Origin: Pyropia haitanensis
Taxonomy: Eukaryota; Rhodophyta; Bangiophyceae; Bangiales; Bangiaceae
Assembly: GCA_008729055.1 (NCBI GenBank)
Contig: SDUX01000004.1
Span: forward strand, 4,356,559 to 4,420,558
Direction: 5' to 3'
Length of the DNA: 64,000 nt
Shown here: positions 56,292 through 64,000 of the stretch, one piece after another
How positions within the stretch are numbered: the first letter of the stretch is position 1
Layout of the letters: every line of letters begins with the position of its first letter
The notes under the pieces: model-generated
Told to the model about the DNA's origin: nothing
The model's input: the letters and a program-made list of their open reading frames with translations, nothing else
Database searches by the model: none
Translations under genes and position numbers: made by a program

Positions 56292-58088
56292 AGAAGGAAG
56301 CGTGATGAGTGAGGTGGAGGGGGTCGTGGGAGGGGGGGGAGGGGATGGGAAGGGGGGAGAGGGGAAGGGAGGAGGGGGCCCGAGGGGGCAGGGTGCGTAG
56401 GGGAGAAGGGACAAAGAAAGTGGACACGGGGAGACCCTCTCCACAAAGACGCGAAGCGGGCTCACGGCGGCGGCGGCAGCGGCAGTGACGGAAACAGCGG
56501 CAGCAGCGATGGCGATGGCGGCGGCCGAGACACTGGCGGTGAACCGCGGCAAGAGAGTACTCCTCGCCCCTCCTGGCACCTCCCCTCCTCTCCCTTCTCC
56601 CCTGTTCCCTCCGTCCCCCCTCCCGCCACCCCTTCGTCTCACTTCAACCTGCCCCCAAGAGTGCCTTCGCCGAGGGAGTGGCTCACGTCATGCACCGCCG
56701 CCTTCGAACCCGGCACACGCGTGCAGGCAGGGCGGACGATACCACACACAAGGCGATGGGAGGGGTCAAGCAAGAACCCAAGGGAAGGGGTGGGGGGACA
56801 GAGCCCGGGGCGAGCAGGCTCGGGAGAGGGAGTGGAGAGGCGCATGGGAGGGGATGGGAGGGCGCGGGGGATGATGGGACGGCCGGGCAGGGGCAGGATT
56901 GAGGGGGGTCTGCTTGCACTGGGACGCCACGCGGGGGGCACGGCCAGCGACCGTGCCTTCATGATTTTCAGAAGAGGTGTGCCAATTATTGCGCTCGACT
57001 CTGCATGCTCGCCACCAACCGGCGACGGCTTGGGGCACAAGCATGCGTCAAATGTATGACTTCTGAAACACTTTCGGCGGCAGCCGGCGCGGGGGGGTTT
57101 CCGCTCAACCGACTGCCGTCGAGCAGAAAGAAAAATGCCACCGGAAGAGGTAACAATGTCTCAGTACAACCCGTGTGAGGTCTTTTTCTGCCAAACACGT
57201 ATTAATTTACCCCGCTGATTCTAAAGTGGGGTGCTGTGCGTGTTACGCACCACTGCACTGCGGCGCCCCCTCTCCCCACGTAATGGCACGCCCCGCCGCC
57301 GGCGTCGACGGCGGCTTGACTCCCGTGCCGGCGGCCGACGCGGCCCGCGCCGATGCGGTGGCCGCTCGACACGGGCGCGGCCGCGCGGGAGCCCCGTTCG
57401 GGAGCGGGAAAGAGTGAAGCTGTGAAGCCCCCCCGCGTCCACGGCGAGAGAGAAAACAGGGCCTTTCATCATGCCCCACGCGCGCTCAGAGGGGGGGTCC
57501 CACCCGCGCCCGCCCGCCGTGCAGAAGCGCTCGTGCCAGGACGATCCCCGTGACGACTTCTGGGCCACACGGCGCCAATGCGGCGCGGCGGGTGGGTGCG
57601 CACCCCCGTCGAGATCAGCCTGCGCGCCACGTGGAGATGGGTAGATATGGATGGTCTCGCCACTAGATCCAGGATCCGCCGCCCCCCCCCCACCCCCTCA
57701 ATGGGGTGAAAGGCCCGCTGCCTCCCCACACGGCGCCAACAGTCAGTCGCTTGCCCCCGACTGATCAGCCGCTCGCGCCGCCACTCGCAGCCACTCACAG
57801 GCTGCGTGATGCGTAGACGGCGGGCAGCGCGCTTCCCACCCCCCCGACGTGCGCGTGTGCGGGCGGTCGGGTGAGCGGGCGCCGCACCGTGGCGAATGCG
57901 CTCGCGCGAGGGTCCGGAAGCGGTGACAGGCGCGGCCCAGGGTTTTGTTTTGGGGGGGGGGGCAAGGGGGACGGGTCGGCGGCTGCCGCCTTTGGGGAGC
58001 CTTTGGTCCAGGGGTGGGACGGGTGGCTCCGCCGCCTCGCCCGCTTTGGTTGGGACGCTGGGGGGGGCGGGTGCCCGCAGCCCGCAGT

Positions 58089-58190
58089 GACCGCGCAGCG
58101 GTGCCAGCAGCGACCGCGCGGCGGTGCCAGCAGCGACCGCGCGGCGGTGCCTGCCGCGGCGGTGCCTGCCGCGGCGGCAGCGGTGCCATT
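58089..58190 (+). repeat. Short GC-rich tandem repeat
   Basis: Imperfect tandem copies of a unit of about 23 bp containing GACCGCGCGGCGGTGCC, then shorter CTGCCGCGGCGGTGC copies. Non-coding as far as can be seen; it lies about 800 bp upstream of the Hint 3 TATA box. Confidence 0.7.
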
Positions 58191-58982
58191 GCTGGGCCGC
58201 GCCGGTTTGTCGCATGCCGCGAACGGGAACGCTGTCGACGGGGCGCGCCGACGGGCGGTGAGACGCGGCCCCCCCTCGGCCGACCACCTTGGCCGGCCGG
58301 CCGTGGGCTGCCCTCCCTCCCGCCGCACCCTTTTCCCGCTGTCAACGCCATGCGTGCGGGACTCACCTTGCCAGCGGGGGGGACGGGCGAGAGGGGGGTG
58401 CGCGCCGGCGCACCGGCGCGTACAGTTGGCTACCCCCCGCAGACAGGGTCGGCGGGGGGTGGGGGGTAGCCTACGGGACGTTCTGCCACCGCCGCCGCCC
58501 CCGTCAACCCACGACGCGGCCGGCAGTGGCGCCGACGCCGCCGTCGTGGACGCGCGTCTGTCGGCAATGGTGCGGGGGGGGGGGTGAGCGGGGGACAGCC
58601 GCTGCGCGTCGTGGTGGCAGAGCGGTCTCGCCGGCCGGGCCCGCCGGGCGCGCCACTCGGCGCCCGCCGGGCCGTGGGCGTGGGGCGGCGCTTCCCCTCC
58701 AAAGGGGACCCGGGGGGGTACCTAGCGTCCGTACGCCAGGGGGACCAGCGAGGGGGGGAGCGCGCCCGACGGCGCAGCCGCCCGCCGCTCGCGTGCGCGC
58801 GACGGCCCGCACGTTACAGGCCGTCCGCGTCGGCGGGCGGGGGGGGGAGTCTGTCGCCCCGCTGGGGGTGGCACACGTGGGGAAGGCCGGCGGGGGGCGC
58901 GGCGGTGGCGGCGGCGTGCCGGCCGCGCGGCACGGTCCGCGGGCAGACGGGAGGGTCCCCCTGTCGGCGCTCGCGCCGGGCG

Positions 58983-58989
58983 TATAAAA
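58983..58989 (+). promoter_or_regulatory. TATA box of Hint gene 3
   Basis: TATAAAA in otherwise GC-saturated DNA, about 250 bp upstream of the ATG at 59,235, matching the arrangement at Hint gene 1. Confidence 0.6.
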
Positions 58990-59234
58990 CCGGGTGCACA
59001 CGTGCGGTTGCGGCGGCGGCGGGCGGCGGGGGGTACGGTCTTGGCGGCTATAGCCCCGTTGCGCCCGCCCCCATCGCGTACCCACCCGTCCCCCTCCCGC
59101 CGCCCGCTTTGCATCCCGCCGCCCATCCGTGTGGGTGGGCGCCCACGCGGCCATCGCAGTTGCGCGCCACTCCCCCCCCGCCCCCTCCCCCCCCTCTCTG
59201 GCGCCTTTGGCGGTCCCGTAGCACCACCCCTTCC

Positions 59235-61739
59235 ATGGCGCGCTCCCAGCGGCGCCGCGCGGCGGCGACCGCCGCGGCGGTGGCCGTCCTCGCCGCGACG
59301 TCGTCGTCGGCGCGGGTGTCGGCCACCCCCCTGGGCACCGTCGACCGCGCGTTTACCGAGCTCCAGCTGGGCGGCTCGTTTACGGGCCTCCCCTCCAACG
59401 CCGCCTCGTGCCCGTCGGCGGTGGATCACCTCGGCTTCAACTCGCCGTCGGAGGGGGTGCTGAACGTGCCCTACCGCCGCATCCGTGTGGACGGCGTGCT
59501 GTGCACGCCGGCCGACGGCAACTTGGTCGTCCGCCCCGCGGGGACACCCGCGGTGACGACGGCGATCGCGCCGCGGGTGGCGGCCAACGGGGCACTCCGG
59601 TCGGCGGTCGCGGCGTTGACCGAGGCGGGCGCGGCGTATCAGGTTGGGGTGGAGAGTGGCGCCCGCAACTGTGGCGGCGCCGCCTTCCCGGCCGAGACGG
59701 TGACGCTGCTCGTGTCGGAGCCGTCTGCGCTGACGGTGCCGGGGGTGGGCACCCTCGCGCCGCGCTTCCGCCCGTACGTGGCGGTGTTTGCGCCGGGCGG
59801 CGCGCCGCCGTGTGTGTTTGCGTCGGCGCCCGCCGTGGCGGCCGGGGACGACTCGGACAGTGACGATGACGACGCGGAGGGCGGGGGCCCGGACGGGACG
59901 GGGGCGGTCGTGACCGCTCCCCCAGCAGCGGACACTGCAGACACCGACTCGATCGATGACGACAATGACGGGCAGCCCGACCCGTCCGACCCCGATGACG
60001 ACACTGACGGCGGTCCCGGTGATGGTGTCGCAGACGCGACCGACGTACCCAGCAACGATGGCGCTGGCAATGGGGGGGGTGACGACGTGACGCCCATCGT
60101 GGTCGTGCCCATTGAAGGCATCGGTGAGGACGATGACTCTGACGGCGACGACGACGATGTGGACGGTGCGGCGGCTCCTACCGTGCCTGCTGATGAAACG
60201 GCCGATACCGACTCGATCGACGATGACAATGACGGGCTGCCCGACCCGATCGACCCCGATGATGACAATGACGGGATCCTGGACAATGACGACGCGGATA
60301 ACGATGGCGACGGGGTGGCCGACATCAATGACGTCCCCCGCAACGATGGCCAGGATGAGGACCTGGGCGCTCCGATTGAGCCCGTCTCGGGTGGCGAGGA
60401 CATTGACTCGATCGACGATGACAATGACGGGCTGCCCGACCCGGTCGACCCGGATGACGACAACGACGGCGTCCCCGACAATGACGATGCCAACAATGAC
60501 GGTGACGGCGTGCCGGACGTGAATGACACGCCCCGCAACGACGGTGCTGACGATGGGGGGGCTGGTGCGGCCGCTACCCCGGCGGTCGGTGGGGAGGACA
60601 ACGACGATGACGACGATGACGATGACGACAGTGACGACGACGATGACGACACCGTGGTCGTTCCGGTCGTGCCGGTACCCATCCCGGCCGACGGTGACAA
60701 CGACTCGGGTGAGACGGCGGACACTGACTCGATTGATGATGACAATGACGGCCTGGACGACCCGGTCGACCCCGACGACGACAATGACGGCGTGGTGGAC
60801 AATGACGATGCGGACAATGACGGCGATGGCGTCGCGGACATCAACGATGTGCCCCGCAACGATGGCCAGGATGAGGACCAGGGCGCGCCGATCGAGCCCG
60901 TCACGGGCGGCGAGGACATTGACTCGATCGACGATGACAATGATGGGCTGGCCGACCCGGTCGACCCCGATGACGACAATGACGGTCGGCCCGACAATGA
61001 CGATGCCAACAATGACGGCGATGGCGTGGCGGACGTGGACGATGTGCCCCGCAACGATGGTCAGGACGACGGTGAGGGCGGCGACGCGGATGGCGATGAC
61101 GATGCCGGCGATGCATCGGATGCTGATGATGACACGACCGTGGCGGGCGTTGATGACGAGGACCTCCTTGAGCCGTCGCCGTCGGACGATGAGGAGTCGG
61201 TGTGCTTCCCCGCGTCGGCCGAGGTAGAGCTCGAGTCTGGCGCAACCGTGACGATGGACAAGCTGGCGGTCGGCGACAGCGTGCGCGTGTCGGCCGACGC
61301 CTTCTCGCGCGTGTTCATGTTTACCCACAAGGTGGCCGCCGGGTCGTTTAACTTTGTCAAGCTGTCGACCGCGTCGGCCGCGTCGCTGACGGTGACGCGC
61401 AGCCACTACATCTATGCGAACGGCAAGATGACGGCGGCGGGGGCGGTCCGCCTGGGCGACCGCCTGGAGCTCGTTGCCGAGCGCAAGTGCGACATTGTGA
61501 CGGCCATTGCGTCGGTGACGGGCACGGGCCTGTACAACCCGCAGACGCTGCACGGCGACATTGTGGTGAATGGCATCCGTGCCAGCACGTACACGACCGC
61601 CGTCGAGCCGGCGGTTGCGTCGGCGCTGCTGGCGCCGCTGCGCGTGCTCTTCCGCGCGACGGGCCTGAGCACGTCGGCGCTCGACGCGGGGGCGTCGCGC
61701 CTGGCGGCGCTGCTGCCCAGCGGCGCGTCGGTGGCGTGA
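59235..61739 (+). CDS. Secreted Hint-domain protein 3 (longest, with extended calcium-binding-type repeats)
   Basis: Intronless, 834 residues. The frame is open further upstream, but the ATG at 59,235 aligns with the signal-peptide starts of copies 1 and 2. Residues 1-30 form an Arg/Ala signal peptide. Residues about 31-200 are the same N-domain, but strongly diverged, keeping the four cysteines (ASCPS, VLCTP, RNCGG, PPCVF) and the motifs ELQLGGSF, GVLNVPY and RFRPY. Residues 205 to about 640 are a long acidic region with many DDDNDGxxDPxDPDDDNDG and DNDGDGxxDxND units resembling thrombospondin type-3 calcium loops. The stretch coded by about 60,624-61,084 is nearly identical in DNA to 15,948-16,410 of copy 1. 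The Hint domain starts at Cys657, keeps T-R-S-H and RASTYT, and differs from copies 1 and 2 at a few dozen bases. Predicted to be exported, calcium-stabilised and self-cleaving. The mosaic pattern indicates gene conversion between family members. Confidence 0.9.
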   Translation: MARSQRRRAAATAAAVAVLAATSSSARVSATPLGTVDRAFTELQLGGSFTGLPSNAASCPSAVDHLGFNSPSEGVLNVPYRRIRVDGVLCTPADGNLVVRPAGTPAVTTAIAPRVAANGALRSAVAALTEAGAAYQVGVESGARNCGGAAFPAETVTLLVSEPSALTVPGVGTLAPRFRPYVAVFAPGGAPPCVFASAPAVAAGDDSDSDDDDAEGGGPDGTGAVVTAPPAADTADTDSIDDDNDGQPDPSDPDDDTDGGPGDGVADATDVPSNDGAGNGGGDDVTPIVVVPIEGIGEDDDSDGDDDDVDGAAAPTVPADETADTDSIDDDNDGLPDPIDPDDDNDGILDNDDADNDGDGVADINDVPRNDGQDEDLGAPIEPVSGGEDIDSIDDDNDGLPDPVDPDDDNDGVPDNDDANNDGDGVPDVNDTPRNDGADDGGAGAAATPAVGGEDNDDDDDDDDDSDDDDDDTVVVPVVPVPIPADGDNDSGETADTDSIDDDNDGLDDPVDPDDDNDGVVDNDDADNDGDGVADINDVPRNDGQDEDQGAPIEPVTGGEDIDSIDDDNDGLADPVDPDDDNDGRPDNDDANNDGDGVADVDDVPRNDGQDDGEGGDADGDDDAGDASDADDDTTVAGVDDEDLLEPSPSDDEESVCFPASAEVELESGATVTMDKLAVGDSVRVSADAFSRVFMFTHKVAAGSFNFVKLSTASAASLTVTRSHYIYANGKMTAAGAVRLGDRLELVAERKCDIVTAIASVTGTGLYNPQTLHGDIVVNGIRASTYTTAVEPAVASALLAPLRVLFRATGLSTSALDAGASRLAALLPSGASVA

Positions 61740-62247
61740 GCGGGTGGGACGATGGCGACGCGACGGAGGGGCTGTGTTGGACAGGGTGCAGCGTGGTAGG
61801 GGTGGTGCAGGGAGGGGCGGGTGTGTATATCGGCCGGGCGATGGCTTCCGTTTCTCCCGTCTGACTGAAGCGTAAAGGGGCTCATTACGACTGGACGTGT
61901 GCTCTGGACGGTCGAGGACGCACGAGGTGGACGCGGCGCGCACCCGCACCACAGCAACGAGACAGCTGTTGCACCTCATTGGTGACGCCAATCGTACAAA
62001 GGTGGAGCGAGGCCCGGTGGGAAACGGCCGCCAGTCCCGGCCCGGGGACAACCGCCCGCCCCTCTGGACGGGGTGCGAAAAACGGCGCAACAAGATGACG
62101 AAACAAAAGACGAGCAGAGAAAGCAGACGGAACTCTGCTCCGCTGCGTCCTTGCATGCGCAGCAGCACCCCGCGGCAAGCGCCCGACCGCCTCCCACCCT
62201 TCCCAACGCTCGCTCCCCTCCGCTGCCTCCCGCCCTAGTCCGGGTGC
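61740..62247. other. Convergent 3' spacer (Hint gene 3 / proC)
   Basis: 508 bp between two stop codons. Lower GC at 61,860-62,130, including an A-rich stretch (GACGAAACAAAAGACGAGCAGAGAAAG near 62,098). It probably contains both 3' UTRs; no coding signal. Confidence 0.6.
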
Positions 62248-63081
62248 CTACTCTTTCCTCGGTGGCGGCGGGGCCGCCATCTCCTTTGCCCGCCGCGTCG
62301 CGGCAGACACGGCCCCAATGACCGCCGACCGCATGCCGCCCGCCTCGAGCGCCGCGCTCCCCGCAATGGTCGTCCCGCCCGGGCTCTCCACCCGGTTGCG
62401 GAGCTCCGCCGGGTGCACGTCTGGCGCCTCGACGACCATCTTGGCCGAGCCGTACACCAGCTGCGCCGCCAGCCGGCGGGCGGTCGCGCGGGGCAGCCCG
62501 TTGAGCACCCCCCCGTCGGCGAGCGCCTCGATAAACGTGTAGACAAAGGCCGGCCCCGACCCCGACAGGCCCGTCACCGCGTCGAGCTGCGCCTCGGGCA
62601 CGTGCACGGCGACGCCAACGGCGGAGAAGAGGGTGGTGACGAGCGCCGCGTCGTCGTCGGCCGCGGCGGAGGCGGCGTCGAGCGAAAACGCCGCGGCGGT
62701 GGCGCCGACGAGGCAGGGGGTGTTGGGCATGACCCGCGCCACGCGGGTGCCCGCCGGCACCGCCGCGCGGAGGGTGGCGAGCGTCACCCCCGCGGCGATG
62801 CTGATGAGCAGCGTCGACGGGGCGGCGGCGAGGGCGGGCGTGAGCGACGCGAGCAGCGACGGCACCACGTCGGGCTTGACCGCCACAAAGACCGTCGACG
62901 CGGAGCGGACCACCTCCGCGCCGTCGACGACGTGGACGCCCAGGCCGCGCATCACCTCCTGCCGGGGGGGGTACGGCTCGGAGACGTACACGTCCGACGC
63001 CTTGACGATGGACTTGGCGAGGAGGCCGCGGAGGATGGCCTCGGCCATCATGCCGCCGCCAAGAAAGCCCAAGCCCGACAT
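62248..63081 (-). CDS. proC: Pyrroline-5-carboxylate reductase
   Basis: Catalyses the last step of proline synthesis: NAD(P)H-dependent reduction of pyrroline-5-carboxylate to proline. Single exon, 277 residues from the first ATG (63,081), the normal length; the frame stays open 150 codons upstream but only from a TTG and through a tandem repeat. The N-terminal Rossmann motif is GFLGGGMMAEAI, followed by VFVAVKPDVV, LLISIAAGVTLATL and RVMPNTPCLVG. The C-terminal helical dimer domain has AVTGLSGSGPAFVYTFIEALAD and RNRVESPGGTTIAGSAALE, covering the substrate-binding Ser/Thr-rich loop. All signature elements are intact. No transit peptide is evident from this start, so a cytosolic location is the simplest inference. 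It is convergent with Hint gene 3. Confidence 0.96.
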   Translation of the reverse strand: MSGLGFLGGGMMAEAILRGLLAKSIVKASDVYVSEPYPPRQEVMRGLGVHVVDGAEVVRSASTVFVAVKPDVVPSLLASLTPALAAAPSTLLISIAAGVTLATLRAAVPAGTRVARVMPNTPCLVGATAAAFSLDAASAAADDDAALVTTLFSAVGVAVHVPEAQLDAVTGLSGSGPAFVYTFIEALADGGVLNGLPRATARRLAAQLVYGSAKMVVEAPDVHPAELRNRVESPGGTTIAGSAALEAGGMRSAVIGAVSAATRRAKEMAAPPPPRKE

Positions 63082-64000
63082 GGTGACGGCCGCCGGGGAG
63101 GGACGGGGGGGGGGGGTAGCGCGCTCCGACGACGCCGGGGAGCCGCGGGGCGGGCGCACCACAGACCACGACGGGCGCGGGCCGGGGGCGTGCACCGTCG
63201 GGGGTGGTGGGGCTGCCAGAGGAGGGGGGGGGGGGGGTAGGCGGGAGGGGTGGGAGGGGCGAGTCGAGGTCGCAGCACGTGCGATAGCGCCGCGGCGGCT
63301 GCGGCGCGGTCGTGGTGTACGACGACGCGGCGGCGCGGTGGTGGTGTATGACGACGCGGCGGCGCGGTCGTGGTGTATGACGACGCGGCGGCGCGGTGGT
63401 GGTGTATGACGACGCGGCGGGCGGTGATGGCGGCCCACATTGGCCCTGGGAGCTGGGGGAGGGAGGGGGGCTCTCGGATGTATCGCCTCGAATAGCAGGC
63501 GCCGTGTATTGAGCTGGTGATCCCCTTCCAGATGGTTTTCCAACCAATCGTCATGTTGAGTCGCGCAGAAAAGTGGGTCGATTGACCGCCTGTCGAAAGC
63601 CCCACAGGTCTATCATGAATGAAATATGAGGAAACAGACAGAATTTAGCCGTCAAATCACACAGACTTAACTTACATCCGTTCGATGGGATGTCCTCATT
63701 AGTGTAGTCGTCACACTTCACGTCAGGAGTTGAATCTGTCTGACCAATCCATTGTTTCTTTCAAGTCCCCTGATCTCTCAAAATTGCCGGCCGTTTCACG
63801 GTGGGAGCCGCCGGCGACGCCCCCGCGACGACGCAGCTTTGGGGGGGACTCCGGCTTGGGCCTCGACGCCACACTCTGCCGAGCGGCAACGACTGCTGCG
63901 TCTTGCGACCGCCAAGGTCTACGGTGCCGGCCTGCACCCCCGGTCAGCTGCCTACCCCCCCCGCAACGTGCCTGTTTTCCTGTCTTGTTTTGCTGTTCTC
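63082..64000. other. Region upstream of proC
   Basis: Contains G runs, a 29-bp tandem repeat (annotated separately) and, from about 63,480, sequence of much lower GC that includes an AT-rich block at 63,600-63,790 and reaches nearly to the window edge. No gene was recognised; the proC promoter must lie here. Confidence 0.5.
63310..63427 (+). repeat. 29-bp tandem repeat, four copies
   Basis: Four successive copies of a 29-bp unit of the form GTSGTGGTGTAYGACGACGCGGCGGCGCG, alternating GTCG and GTGG at the start; the last is truncated after GCGGCGG. It lies about 230-350 bp upstream of the proC ATG. Because 29 is not a multiple of three it changes frame each copy, so it is not coding. Confidence 0.9.

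Larger units (their letters stand above)
55651..58982. other. Intergenic DNA upstream of Hint gene 3
   Basis: Mixed and GC-rich sequence with purine-rich stretches (56,280-56,420; 56,760-56,880). Contains one possible short gene (55,929-56,291, annotated separately), a tandem GC repeat near 58,089-58,190, and otherwise unassigned frames on both strands. Confidence 0.45.

Noticed and set aside
1..64000. tRNA and rRNA genes
   Set aside because: I looked for GGTTCRANNCC-type B boxes with pairing arms and for rRNA-like conserved blocks and found none convincing; a dedicated scan could still reveal one.

Overview
The window reads as nuclear DNA of a bangiophyte red alga (Porphyra/Pyropia type). 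This is an inference. It rests on very high GC with nearly GC-saturated third codon positions, compact genes with zero to two short introns, a nucleus-encoded plastid Rieske protein with a transit peptide and red-algal/cyanobacterial-style core, a DUF1517 plastid protein, and secreted proteins carrying a Hedgehog-type Hint (Hog) domain, a domain known outside animals from red algae among others. Most sequence between genes is extremely GC-rich, low-complexity DNA full of G or C runs of 8-20 bases, which creates many spurious overlapping open frames on both strands.

Layout. 1-6.1 kb: no recognisable gene. 6.1-8.2 kb (-): three-exon glutathionyl-hydroquinone reductase. 8.2-15.3 kb: GC-rich intergenic DNA plus a relic repeat (11.7-12.6 kb). 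15.3-17.1 kb (+): Hint protein 1. 20.66-23.24 kb: a 2.6-kb element with terminal inverted repeats. 26.5-28.2 kb (+): Hint protein 2. 32.7-34.2 kb (+): hemerythrin-like protein. 34.7-35.6 kb (-): spermidine synthase. 36.5-38.0 kb (+): DUF1517/FLAP1-type plastid protein. 38.4-39.1 kb (-): Rieske protein PetC. 40.1-40.6 kb (-): decayed Hint pseudogene overlapping the tail of an MFS transporter (to 42.9 kb, -). 44.2-46.5 kb (-): two-exon FAD amine-oxidase-like protein. 50.8-51.9 kb (-): GTP cyclohydrolase I. 53.0-53.7 kb: second copy of the 12-kb repeat, partly inverted. 59.2-61.7 kb (+): Hint protein 3. 62.2-63.1 kb (-): pyrroline-5-carboxylate reductase.

The most distinctive content is the Hint family: three intact genes and one pseudogene. 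Each intact gene encodes a signal peptide, a four-cysteine N-domain not recognised here, an acidic calcium-binding-type spacer, and a C-terminal Hint domain with Cys and T-x-x-H catalytic features. The three genes are mosaics. Copies 1 and 2 are nearly identical in both conserved domains but differ in the spacer. Copy 3 has a divergent N-domain but shares a spacer block with copy 1 and the Hint domain with both, which suggests repeated gene conversion. The other genes are housekeeping: polyamine (SpdS), pteridine/folate (FolE), proline (ProC), quinone/thiol redox (GHR), and photosynthetic electron transport and its acclimation (PetC, DUF1517).

Several clear genes (PetC, DUF1517, hemerythrin-like, probably MFS) are readable only if the frame changes inside long G/C homopolymers. 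Those runs are therefore either mis-sized in the sequence or truly variable.
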